A program made the translations under genes and the position numbers. Source: Bryobacterales bacterium (lineage in GTDB: Bacteria > Acidobacteriota > Terriglobia > Bryobacterales > Bryobacteraceae). From it: a stretch of 33,488 bases of DNA. Positions 1 through 7,150 of this stretch are shown in pieces (within the stretch, counting starts at the first letter, position 1; the number at the start of each line of letters is the position of its first letter). The stretch covers positions 1 through 33,488 of the forward strand of contig PLFE01000195.1 of the NCBI GenBank assembly GCA_003136675.1, given 5' to 3'. The notes beneath the pieces are model-generated. The model was given only the letters and a program-made list of their open reading frames with translations, made no database searches and was not told the DNA's origin.

Positions 1-198
1 GTGCGGTAAGAGCGCACCGCGGCGGCAGTAATGCGGCCGGCATGGCAAACCCCGCGCGGAGCAAGGCCAAATAGGGGAGGAGCAGCGGCCCGCTGCGTTT
101 GACTTCCGGGTAGGCTGCTAGAGCCGGTCAGCAATGGCCGGTCGAGACGAATGGCTATCACCCGCAAGGGCACAGAAACCGGCTTATAATCCGGCGAA
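1..198 (+). ncRNA. rnpB: RNase P RNA, bacterial type A, 3' portion (5' part outside window)
   Basis: Catalytic RNA that removes 5' leaders from pre-tRNA. The window opens inside it, at the conserved GUGCGGUAAGAGCGCACCGC segment (1-20). Other near-invariant blocks follow in the right order: GAGCAAGGCCAAAUAGGGG (about 58-77), GGGUAGGCUGCU (about 108-119), the AGACGAAUGGCU block (about 145-156) and the 3' terminal ACAGAAACCGGCUUAU (about 171-186). These match the known E. coli-type sequence closely. Roughly the last half of a molecule of about 380 nt is present. The mature 3' end is estimated from the distance past GGCUUAU and may be off by several bases. No U-tract terminator is seen before the next gene starts at 206. 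Confidence 0.97.
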
Positions 199-205
199 CA
201 TCTAA

Positions 206-760
206 ATGCTCGAAACCGGTCGCCTGATCCTCCGGAATTGGCTGAAGGAAGACTTCGCGCCCTTCGCCGCCATGAACGCCGATCCCCAGGTCATGGAATT
301 CTTTCCAGCCTGCCTCAGCCGCACGGAAAGCGATAGCCTCGCCCGCCGCATCTCCGCCAGGCTTCAGGAGCGCGGTTGGGGCCTCTACGCCGTCGAATCG
401 AAAGCCACGGGAGACTTCCTCGGGTTCACGGGCCTCTCGGTCCCGGGCTTTGCGGCCCCGTTCACCCCTTGCGTCGAAATCGGCTGGCGGCTCGCCCGCG
501 CCGCTTGGGGGCGGGGCCTTGCCACCGAAGCGGCGCAGGCCGTGGCGCACTTCGCATTTTCCGGCCTGGCCCTGCCGGAATTGGTCTCCTTCACTTCGGT
601 CGGAAATTTCCGCTCTCGGCGCGTGATGGAAAAGCTCGGCATGACGCACGCGCCCGAAGACGATTTCGATCATCCCGGAATACCCGAAGGCCACCCCTTG
701 CAGCGCCATGTTCTCTATCGCCTCGGCGATGGATCGCTCGGCCCCGGATTGTTACGATAG
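206..760 (+). CDS. GNAT-family N-acetyltransferase, RimJ/RimL-like
   Basis: A 184-residue protein of normal length for single-domain RimJ/RimL-type (Acetyltransf_3) enzymes, which transfer acetyl from acetyl-CoA to an amino group on a protein N-terminus or small molecule. The opening ETGRLILRNW is typical of the family. IGWRLARAAWGRGLATEAA (about 92-110) is the acetyl-CoA pyrophosphate-binding motif with its WGRGLATEA core. The NFRSRRVMEKLGM segment (about 133-145) is the usual N-x-x-S-x-R-V-x-E-K-x-G helix near the C-terminus. The ATG lies a few bases after rnpB without a clear Shine-Dalgarno sequence. The stop is 15 nt before cysS, so the two may be co-transcribed. The substrate cannot be inferred. 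Confidence 0.9.
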   Translation: MLETGRLILRNWLKEDFAPFAAMNADPQVMEFFPACLSRTESDSLARRISARLQERGWGLYAVESKATGDFLGFTGLSVPGFAAPFTPCVEIGWRLARAAWGRGLATEAAQAVAHFAFSGLALPELVSFTSVGNFRSRRVMEKLGMTHAPEDDFDHPGIPEGHPLQRHVLYRLGDGSLGPGLLR

Positions 761-775
761 AGATTCCCCCCAAGC

Positions 776-2179
776 ATGTCTTTACGCCTCTACAACACGC
801 TCACGCTCGAAGTGCAGCCATTCGCTCCCGAACGCGACAACACCGTCCGCATGTACACCTGCGGCCCCACGGTCTATGACTTCGCGCATATCGGAAACTT
901 CCGTACGTTCATCTTCTACGACGTGTTGCGGCGCTGGATTCGCGCCACCGGCTATCAGCTCGATCACGTCATGAACATCACCGATGTCGATGACAAGATC
1001 ATTCGTAACGCGGTCGCCAGGCGGCAATCGATTGGAGAATATTCGGCCAGGTTCACCACTGCGTTCTTTGAGGACTCCGAGTCCCTGCGCCTGGAACGGC
1101 CGGAGCGAGTCACCCCGGCCACCGGGCATATCGACGAAATGGCCGAGGCCATCCGCAAGTTGGGCGAGCAGGGCTACACCTACGAGAGCGATGGATCCAT
1201 CTATTTCCGTATCGCGAAATTTCCGGAATACGGCAAGCTCTCGCATATGGATTTCAGCGGCACGCGTCCCGGAGCGCGCGTCGACAACGACAACTACGAG
1301 AAAGACGATGCGCGCGATTTCGTGCTCTGGAAAGCGGCCAAGGAAAACGAGCCTTACTGGGATACGGTGGTGGGCCGCGGCCGCCCCGGCTGGCACATCG
1401 AATGCTCCGTCATGGCCATCCGCTATCTGGGAGACACGCTCGATCTGCATGCTGGCGGAGTGGATCTCATTTTTCCGCATCACGAGAATGAGATTGCCCA
1501 GTCCGAATGCCTCACCCATCACCTCTTCTCGCGCTTCTGGGTGCACTCCGAATTTCTACTGGTGGACGGCCAGAAGATGTCCAAATCGCTGGGCAATTTC
1601 TATACCCTGCGTGACATCCTCAGTAAGGGTTACGCACCGGAAACCGTCCGCTATTTACTGGCCCAGGTCCCGTACCGCAAAGCTCTCAACTTCACCTTCG
1701 ATGGTTTGAAGTCCGCCGCCACCGCCATCGACCGCGTCCGCAATTTCGACCTGCGCGTGAAGACCGGTAAGTTTGAGGAAGGGTCGAATCCAGACCTCGA
1801 CGCGCGCGCGCAAGTGGCCACCGGCGGTTTCCGCGCCGCCATGGACGATGATCTGAATACGGCCGAAGCCCTGGGCTCGGTGTTCGAGTACATCCGCGAT
1901 GTGAATATCGCCATGGATAAGGACGAATTCCGCGCCGGCAACGTCGCTTCGGCGAAGGCCGTGCTCGATCTGTTTGATCTGGTGTTCGATGTCCTCCGGC
2001 CCACCGCCGCGACGGACGGCCTGCCGGATGAGGAAGTCGAGGCGAAAATAGAAGAAAGACGAGACGCTAAGAAAGCCCGGAACTTCGCCGGGGCTGACCA
2101 GATCCGCGTATGGCTGCTCGATCGCGGCATCATAATCGAAGACACAAAGGACGGAGTTCGATGGAAGAGAAAGCCATGA
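776..2179 (+). CDS. cysS: Cysteinyl-tRNA synthetase
   Basis: Cytoplasmic class I aminoacyl-tRNA synthetase that charges tRNA-Cys with cysteine. Its 467 residues are close to the 461 of the E. coli enzyme. The HIGH-type motif is HIGN at 38-41 and the KMSKS loop is at 267-271. The four zinc ligands that select cysteine can be placed: Cys29 in the TCGPTVYD segment, Cys210 in HIECS, His235 and Glu239 in FPHHENE. These are each one residue off the E. coli positions, so catalysis should be normal. The C-terminal DALR-like and anticodon-binding region is complete. The stop overlaps the start of the next gene as ATGA (2176-2179), indicating translational coupling to a sulfur amino-acid enzyme, a sensible partner for cysteine charging. 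Confidence 0.98.
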   Translation: MSLRLYNTLTLEVQPFAPERDNTVRMYTCGPTVYDFAHIGNFRTFIFYDVLRRWIRATGYQLDHVMNITDVDDKIIRNAVARRQSIGEYSARFTTAFFEDSESLRLERPERVTPATGHIDEMAEAIRKLGEQGYTYESDGSIYFRIAKFPEYGKLSHMDFSGTRPGARVDNDNYEKDDARDFVLWKAAKENEPYWDTVVGRGRPGWHIECSVMAIRYLGDTLDLHAGGVDLIFPHHENEIAQSECLTHHLFSRFWVHSEFLLVDGQKMSKSLGNFYTLRDILSKGYAPETVRYLLAQVPYRKALNFTFDGLKSAATAIDRVRNFDLRVKTGKFEEGSNPDLDARAQVATGGFRAAMDDDLNTAEALGSVFEYIRDVNIAMDKDEFRAGNVASAKAVLDLFDLVFDVLRPTAATDGLPDEEVEAKIEERRDAKKARNFAGADQIRVWLLDRGIIIEDTKDGVRWKRKP

Positions 2180-3363
2180 AAGTAGCCCTCCAAACGCGCG
2201 CCGTGCATACGGCCGACCGCAAACGCGGAACCGGTTCCACGCCGGTCACGACGCCGATCTACACGGCCGCCAGCTTCATCTACGACGACATCGCCGAACT
2301 CGACCAGGTGTTCGGGCACGAGAAAACCGGCGAATCCTACGCACGCTACTCGAACCCGACGAACCGGGCGCTGGAGGAGCTGCTCACGGACCTGGAATCC
2401 GGCGCGGGCGCCCTGGCCACTTCGTCCGGCATGTCCGCGATGCAAACGGCTCTGCACATCGCGCTGGCGGACCGTAACCGCTCGGTGGTCGCCTCGCAGT
2501 CTCTCTACGGCGCTTCCATCAACATGCTGATGAACATCTTTGCGCCGCAGGGAGTGGCCGTCCGGTTCGTCGATTTCTGCGATCTGGAGGCCTTGCGATC
2601 CGCCATCGGGAAAGACAAGCCAGGCGTGCTGTTGATGGAGACGGTATCGAACCCGATTCTGCGTGTGGCGCAACTGGACAAAATCGCGGAGATGGCGCGC
2701 GCGGCGGGCGCGGCGCTGGTGGTGGACAGTACCTTCACCACTCCCCTGATGTGCCGGCCGCTCGAATGGGGCGCGCACCTGGTGGTCCACAGCCTCACCA
2801 AATACCTCGCAGGCCACGGGGATGTGCTGGGCGGAGTGGTTGTTTGCGACGCCGGACATCTGGAAGCATTGCGCGCATACGGCCGCCTCGCCGGTCCGGT
2901 CCTGGGCCCGTTTGAGAGCTATTTGACCATGCGCGGCGTCAAGACGTTCCCGCTGCGCATGGAGCGTCAGTGCGCGAACGCGTGCCGGGTCGCGCAGTGG
3001 CTGGCCTCGCGTCCCGAGGTGGAGCGCGTGTTCTATCTGGCCGATCCGAAGCATCCCGATTCCGCGGCGGTCCGTCGCTTGTTCAGCCCGGGGCTCTATG
3101 GCGCAATCGTCAGCTTCGAACTGTTGGACGCGGATCGCGAGCGCATCTTCCGGTTCATGAACGCGCTGCGCATGATCGTTCCCGCTACCAGTCTCGGTGA
3201 CGTCCACAGCATGATCCTCTACCCCGTGATGGCGTCGCATCGCGACTTGGCGCCGAAACAGCGCGAGCGCATGGGAATCCGCCCCAACTTGCTGCGCCTT
3301 TCGGTCGGTATCGAAGCGGTGGACGATATCCTGGGCGATCTGGCCCATGCCCTGCAAGGATAA
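2176..3363 (+). CDS. PLP-dependent trans-sulfuration enzyme (cystathionine gamma-synthase / methionine gamma-lyase family)
   Basis: A 395-residue fold-type I enzyme of the Cys/Met metabolism family, acting on cystathionine, O-acylhomoserine or methionine. The PLP Schiff-base lysine is Lys209 in HSLTKYLAGHGD. YARYSNPTNRALEE (from about 54) and SSGMSAMQTAL supply the usual substrate and cofactor-phosphate contacts, and DSTFTTPL has the PLP-ring aspartate. The start at 2176 is preferred over upstream in-frame ATGs at 2110 and 2161: it overlaps the cysS stop as ATGA, has a purine-rich GGAAGAGAA stretch in front, and gives the normal family N-terminus. Sequence alone does not separate gamma-synthase, gamma-lyase and sulfhydrylase activities. 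Coupling to cysS fits a role in cysteine or methionine supply. Confidence 0.93.
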   Translation: MKVALQTRAVHTADRKRGTGSTPVTTPIYTAASFIYDDIAELDQVFGHEKTGESYARYSNPTNRALEELLTDLESGAGALATSSGMSAMQTALHIALADRNRSVVASQSLYGASINMLMNIFAPQGVAVRFVDFCDLEALRSAIGKDKPGVLLMETVSNPILRVAQLDKIAEMARAAGAALVVDSTFTTPLMCRPLEWGAHLVVHSLTKYLAGHGDVLGGVVVCDAGHLEALRAYGRLAGPVLGPFESYLTMRGVKTFPLRMERQCANACRVAQWLASRPEVERVFYLADPKHPDSAAVRRLFSPGLYGAIVSFELLDADRERIFRFMNALRMIVPATSLGDVHSMILYPVMASHRDLAPKQRERMGIRPNLLRLSVGIEAVDDILGDLAHALQG

Positions 3364-3381
3364 ATCCCTGGAGGTGTAGAT

Positions 3382-3600
3382 TTGAAGAAAATAGGGTTGC
3401 TGGCGTTCGCGCTGGTACTAGGGGCCTGTTCACGCTCCGATACAGAGCAAGTACGGCAAGAACTGAAAACGTCCGGGGATGAGCTGAAGAAAGAAGTCAG
3501 GAGCGACGCTCAGGTCGTGAAGCGCGAGGCCATCAAGGCCGGCCACGAAGCGCGCGAACAGGCGGAAAAGGCCAAAAGAGATTTGAACACGAAGAACTGA
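3382..3600 (+). CDS. Small predicted lipoprotein with a charged helical tail
   Basis: A 72-residue protein read from a TTG start with a good ribosome-binding site, GAGGTG, at 3371-3376. Residues 2-3 are lysines, 4-15 are hydrophobic, and L13-G14-A15-C16 is a textbook lipobox, so Cys16 should be lipidated and the protein held in the envelope. The mature part (17-72) is almost entirely charged, rich in Lys, Glu, Arg and Ala, with no proline, and should form one long amphipathic helix or coiled coil. It resembles small lipoproteins such as Lpp or entericidin-like proteins in style only; no homology is claimed. It starts 18 nt after the PLP enzyme and ends 24 nt before the DUF1501 gene. Confidence 0.8.
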   Translation: MKKIGLLAFALVLGACSRSDTEQVRQELKTSGDELKKEVRSDAQVVKREAIKAGHEAREQAEKAKRDLNTKN

Positions 3601-3624
3601 TAACATCTCCTTGAAGGAGTTGCC

Positions 3625-5004
3625 ATGTTCCGCCTTGATGCCGACCGCGCGGTTGAATTCTGTGATGGCCTCAAGCGCCGCGATTTCCTGCATGCCGGCG
3701 CGCTGTCTCTTCTGGGGTTGAGTCTCGCCGACATGGCCGGCCTGAAGGCCGCGGGCGCGGTCGATCCGGCCAGGACCGATAAGAATTGCATCATGCTGTT
3801 CCTGGTGGGCGGCCCGTCCCAATTGGACACCTGGGACATGAAGCCCAACGCCCCGGCCGAGATCCGCGGACCCTACAGTCCCATCAAGACCAACGTGCCG
3901 GGGATCGAGATCTCCGAAAATTTCCCGCGCATGGCGAAGCTCGCGGATAAGTACGCGCTTATCCGCTCCTGCTATCACACCGCCGCCGCCGTGCACGACA
4001 CCGGCCACCAGATGATGCAGACCGGGCGTCTGTTCCAGGGCGGCATTGAATACCCTCACATTGGCTGCGTTCTTTCCAAGCTGAAGGGGCCCAAAGGCGA
4101 TGTCCCGGCCCACGTGCTGCTGCCGCGCCCCATCGGCAATACGGGCGGCAATATGCCCCACGGGCAAACGGCCGGTTTCCTCGGGAAAACCTTTGACCCG
4201 TTCGTCCTCAACGCCGATCCGTCGGACCCGAATTTCAAAGTGCCCGACCTGCTGCCGCCGGATTATCTAACCGCCCTCCGCGTCGACCGCCGCAAGAACT
4301 GGCGCGAGATGATCGACCATTCCGTCTCGAAATTCGAAACATCGCAAGACGCGCGTCTGCTCGATTCGACATTCCATTCGGCCTATACGCTGATGTCCTC
4401 CCAAAAGGCTCGCGAGGCCTTCGAACTCCACAAAGAACCGGAGAGCGTGCGCCAGAAGTATGGCCTCAACCGCTTCGGGCAAAGCTGCCTCCTCGCCCGG
4501 CGCATGATCGAAGCCGGCGTCCGCTTCGTCACCGTCAACATGTTTGAAACGGTGTTTGATGAGATCACCTGGGACATCCACGGATCAAAACCGTTCAGCC
4601 CGATCAGTTGCTACCGCGATCTGGTGGGCCCCATGTACGACATGGCTTACAGCGCCCTGCTGGAAGATCTTGCCGACCGCGGCCTTTTGACCGATACGAT
4701 GGTCCTCTCGATGGGCGAGTTCGGGCGTACGCCGAAGGTGAACCCCGCCGGTGGACGCGATCATTGGCCGCAATGCTGGACCATCCTCATGGCTGGTGGC
4801 GGTGTGAAAGGCGGGCAGGTGATTGGGGCTTCGGACGATATCGGCGGCGCTCCCAAAGACCGCCCCGTCTCACCCGCGGAGATCGCCGCGACGGTTTATC
4901 ACGGGCTCGGCATTCCCCTCGAACTGGAACTACCAGGAGCGCAAGGACGCCCCATTCCACTGGTGGAACGGGGCACCCAACCGATTCGCGAGCTGTTCAG
5001 CTAA
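3625..5004 (+). CDS. DUF1501 family exported protein
   Basis: A 459-residue member of the DUF1501 family, common in Planctomycetes and Acidobacteria, with an alkaline-phosphatase/sulfatase-like fold and no established biochemical role. The start has GAAGGAG a few bases upstream. Residues 18-22 (R-R-D-F-L) followed by a hydrophobic stretch form a twin-arginine export signal, so the protein probably folds in the cytoplasm and is exported by Tat. Family signatures include FLVGGPSQLDTWDMKP (about 55-70), the YHTAAAVHDTGHQMM segment, the LSMGEFGRTPKVN motif (about 363-375) and GGRDHWPQCW. Family members often sit next to DUF1549/DUF1553 cytochrome-like genes, but none is present here. Its stop abuts, with no base between, the stop of the convergent PEP-CTERM gene. 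Confidence 0.92.
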   Translation: MFRLDADRAVEFCDGLKRRDFLHAGALSLLGLSLADMAGLKAAGAVDPARTDKNCIMLFLVGGPSQLDTWDMKPNAPAEIRGPYSPIKTNVPGIEISENFPRMAKLADKYALIRSCYHTAAAVHDTGHQMMQTGRLFQGGIEYPHIGCVLSKLKGPKGDVPAHVLLPRPIGNTGGNMPHGQTAGFLGKTFDPFVLNADPSDPNFKVPDLLPPDYLTALRVDRRKNWREMIDHSVSKFETSQDARLLDSTFHSAYTLMSSQKAREAFELHKEPESVRQKYGLNRFGQSCLLARRMIEAGVRFVTVNMFETVFDEITWDIHGSKPFSPISCYRDLVGPMYDMAYSALLEDLADRGLLTDTMVLSMGEFGRTPKVNPAGGRDHWPQCWTILMAGGGVKGGQVIGASDDIGGAPKDRPVSPAEIAATVYHGLGIPLELELPGAQGRPIPLVERGTQPIRELFS

Positions 5005-5721
5005 TTAGTTGGACCGGCGAACGCGCACGCCAACCGCGCCAACGAGCATCATTCCGAAGCCAATGAGCAACATCGAAATGGGCTCAGGCGACGCTGTGAC
5101 GATGGGCGGCGGGTTGGAAGAGAACGTCTCGCTTCCCGCGGCGTTGAATGCCGCCAGGTACCCGGATCCGTTATCCACAAACGAGGGTACTACCGACGAA
5201 AGAGCAAACGACAGGGCCTCGGTAACTGGGTTCACGAACGAGACGAAAGCGGAGTTGTAACTTACAGCTCCAGGAGGCGGCGTCGAAGCCGACAGGCTGG
5301 CGCTGGTGCCGCCGCTCTTGCCCGATAACGTCGCATCCGCCAGGGATGTAATCGTGCCGGAGAGCAGATTCGTCTGGCCATTAATCGCAGTATTCAAAAT
5401 GATCGAGAACGTGCCGGTGAATCCACCTTCAGAAATGACACCGTTACTAATCGTGTCGGGACTGGAGGACGCCAGATTGAGGGTTAGTGTGGCGGCAAGT
5501 GGACCCGTTAGATCCGACGGTAATCCAGCCACATTGGAGAAGACAAAAAAGATCTGGCTGGAAGCCGTGAGAGTGACGCCCGACCCGGTATCCACCAGAT
5601 GAAAGTCTTGGCTGGCCGACTGCTCCAGACCTTGGCCGAAAGTAACGGGGGCCGCAAGAGAAGGCAGTGCCGAGACACCGCCAATGAGGAGAACGTAGAG
5701 GAGTGATTTGCGAGGTTTCAT
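5005..5721 (-). CDS. PEP-CTERM sorting-domain protein
   Basis: A 238-residue secreted protein. Residues 1-24 form a Sec signal peptide (basic MKPRKS start, hydrophobic core, Ala-x-Ala-like end). The middle is Ser/Thr/Gly-rich with little charge and is probably beta-structured. The C-terminus is a PEP-CTERM tag: S-P-E-P, a hydrophobic helix (ISMLLIGFGMMLVGAVGV) and a final basic RVRRSN. In known systems an exosortase recognises this tag and the protein ends up in the envelope or extracellular matrix. No exosortase gene is in the window, so it would have to act from elsewhere in the genome. The body matches no enzyme I recognise. A promoter candidate lies at 5783-5812. Confidence 0.85.
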   Translation of the reverse strand: MKPRKSLLYVLLIGGVSALPSLAAPVTFGQGLEQSASQDFHLVDTGSGVTLTASSQIFFVFSNVAGLPSDLTGPLAATLTLNLASSSPDTISNGVISEGGFTGTFSIILNTAINGQTNLLSGTITSLADATLSGKSGGTSASLSASTPPPGAVSYNSAFVSFVNPVTEALSFALSSVVPSFVDNGSGYLAAFNAAGSETFSSNPPPIVTASPEPISMLLIGFGMMLVGAVGVRVRRSN

Positions 5722-5782
5722 GGAATACTTTCAAGGGCAATCGTAGTACCAAAGTAATGCTTTTACCTCAGTACCTATGAAT

Positions 5783-5812
5783 ATCTTATGGATTGAAATT
5801 CATACCGGTCAA
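5783..5812 (-). promoter_or_regulatory. Candidate sigma-70-type promoter of the PEP-CTERM gene
   Basis: On the minus strand TTGACC (5812-5807) is followed after 18 nt by TAAGAT (5788-5783), resembling -35 and -10 boxes with one and two mismatches. It lies about 60 nt upstream of the PEP-CTERM start, inside the most AT-rich stretch of the window. Assigned by eye only. Confidence 0.4.
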
Positions 5813-5880
5813 GGATTTTTCGCCGCACAATAAATCCATAGTGCGGTTTCAGACAAGATATCTCTTCTAATAAATGGAGA

Positions 5881-5930
5881 AGTACTACATAGGGTACTAT
5901 GCAATAGTACTTATTCATCCGGAAAGTACT
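5881..5930. repeat. Cluster of short GTAC-centred inverted repeats
   Basis: Just downstream of chrA, GTACTAT (5894-5900) and ATAGTAC (5904-5910) form a perfect 7-bp inverted repeat around a 3-nt centre. It is flanked by the palindrome AGTACT at 5881-5886 and 5925-5930. Two more GTAC sites lie closer to the PEP-CTERM gene, at 5746-5749 and 5771-5774. The six sites fall within about 185 bp of low-GC intergenic DNA. They could be binding sites for a dimeric regulator, a small structured RNA, or chance in AT-rich sequence. Confidence 0.5.
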
Positions 5931-5932
5931 AA

Positions 5933-7141
5933 TCAGATTCTTGCGAGCGTAAGCAGCACCGAAACCCCCGCCACTAATAAGACAACTATTACGGGTGATA
6001 CGCGCGTCATCAAAAGCGCCAGGAAGCCTGACAGCACGAGCGTAATATCTACCACCCCTCGTATCGCGGCGCCCCCCGTTTGTGAAAAAGCCGCGTGGAA
6101 AAGAGCTGAAAATAACAGTCCCACCACGACAGCGTTCACGCCGGAGACGGCAAATTGCGCGGATTTGTGCCGGCGCAGCCAGTTCCAAAATGGCGCAGCC
6201 GCGGCCGCCAGTAACAAGCCGGGAAGGAAGATGCAAAGCAGGCAGAGCACCGCGCCCGGAATACCATGTAGATTCGTCCGGGCTGCGAAGCCAAGGTAGG
6301 CGGCAAAGGTGAACAGCGGACCGGGAATCGTCTGCGCCGCTCCGTACCCCGCGAGGAAGTCGCCCGCGTTCACCCATCCGGGACGCACCACGGCTTCGTT
6401 CAGCAGCGGCAGAACCACATGGCCGCCGCCGAACACGAGAGATCCCGTGCGATAGAAGGCCTCGAGCAGTTGCACATTCGCGGAGCGCGAAATGCGCGCC
6501 GCGATTTCCAGGCCCGCGAAGAGTGCGGCGAATAAGGCGAGGCAACCGGCAGCCGCCACGCGGGAGACGGGCAACGGATCATCATCGGCACTCAACCGCG
6601 GACTCGAACGAATCCACAGCCAGCCGGCCAATGCCCCGGCGAGCAGAGCGCCGACCTCAACCAGACCCCCGCCATTGATGGAAAGGACGAGCGCCGCCGC
6701 CCCGGCCACTATGCGGCGCGGCCAATCCGGGCAAAGACTGCGAAACATGCTGACCACTGCGTTCGCCACCACGGCGACGGCGGCGATCGCCAGGCCCCGC
6801 AATGCACTATCGGCAAGCGGCCCGTGAGCATGTTTGACGCCGGCTGCGAACAGCGTCATCAGGATCGCGGAAGGGAGCGTGAAGCCAAGCCACGCGGCCG
6901 CCCCGCCAGAGAGGCCGCCTCGGGCGATGCCGATGAGAAAACCGGTCTGGCTGCTGGAAGGCCCCGGCAGCAGTTGCGTGAGGCCCAGGAATTCGGAGAA
7001 AGTGGCTTCCGTGATCCACTTGCGCCGCTCGATCAATTCCCTGCGGAAGTAGCCCACGTGCGCGGCCGGCCCACCAAAGCACGTGCAGCCCAGCTTCAGG
7101 AAGGCGAGAAAGATATCGAGTTCAATGGACTGAATAGGCAA
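5933..7141 (-). CDS. chrA: Chromate transporter, ChrA family (CHR), two-domain form
   Basis: A 402-residue inner-membrane protein of the chromate ion transporter family, which exports chromate; many family members have no proven substrate. It has the standard tandem layout. The N-terminal half opens with FLKLGCTCFGGPAAHVGYF (about 14-32), then the conserved ERRKWI and TQLLPGPSSSQTG segments. The C-terminal half repeats the pattern with SLVFGGGHVVLPLL (about 232-245), RPGWV and QTIPGPLFTFA. About ten to twelve hydrophobic segments are visible. The start is a TTG at 7139-7141 without a strong ribosome-binding site; no ATG or GTG gives a complete first domain. It begins 9 nt after the acyl-CoA synthetase stop, so the two are probably co-transcribed. 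Confidence 0.92.
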   Translation of the reverse strand: MPIQSIELDIFLAFLKLGCTCFGGPAAHVGYFRRELIERRKWITEATFSEFLGLTQLLPGPSSSQTGFLIGIARGGLSGGAAAWLGFTLPSAILMTLFAAGVKHAHGPLADSALRGLAIAAVAVVANAVVSMFRSLCPDWPRRIVAGAAALVLSINGGGLVEVGALLAGALAGWLWIRSSPRLSADDDPLPVSRVAAAGCLALFAALFAGLEIAARISRSANVQLLEAFYRTGSLVFGGGHVVLPLLNEAVVRPGWVNAGDFLAGYGAAQTIPGPLFTFAAYLGFAARTNLHGIPGAVLCLLCIFLPGLLLAAAAAPFWNWLRRHKSAQFAVSGVNAVVVGLLFSALFHAAFSQTGGAAIRGVVDITLVLSGFLALLMTRVSPVIVVLLVAGVSVLLTLARI

Positions 7142-7150
7142 CCCGGAAAG

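Noticed and set aside
185-190. TATAAT as a promoter -10 box for the GNAT gene
   Set aside because: It overlaps the invariant GGCUUAU end of RNase P RNA, so its sequence is explained, and no -35 box is present.
1651-3357. 568-codon open frame on the minus strand opposite cysS and the PLP enzyme
   Set aside because: It is antisense to two confidently identified genes, has low-complexity His/Arg/Gln-rich composition and no signature; long antisense frames are expected from the high GC in third codon positions.
5822-5847. Hairpin CCGCAC/GTGCGG as the chrA terminator
   Set aside because: A 6-bp stem with a 12-nt loop and no T-run on either strand; it could be chance or a weak structure.
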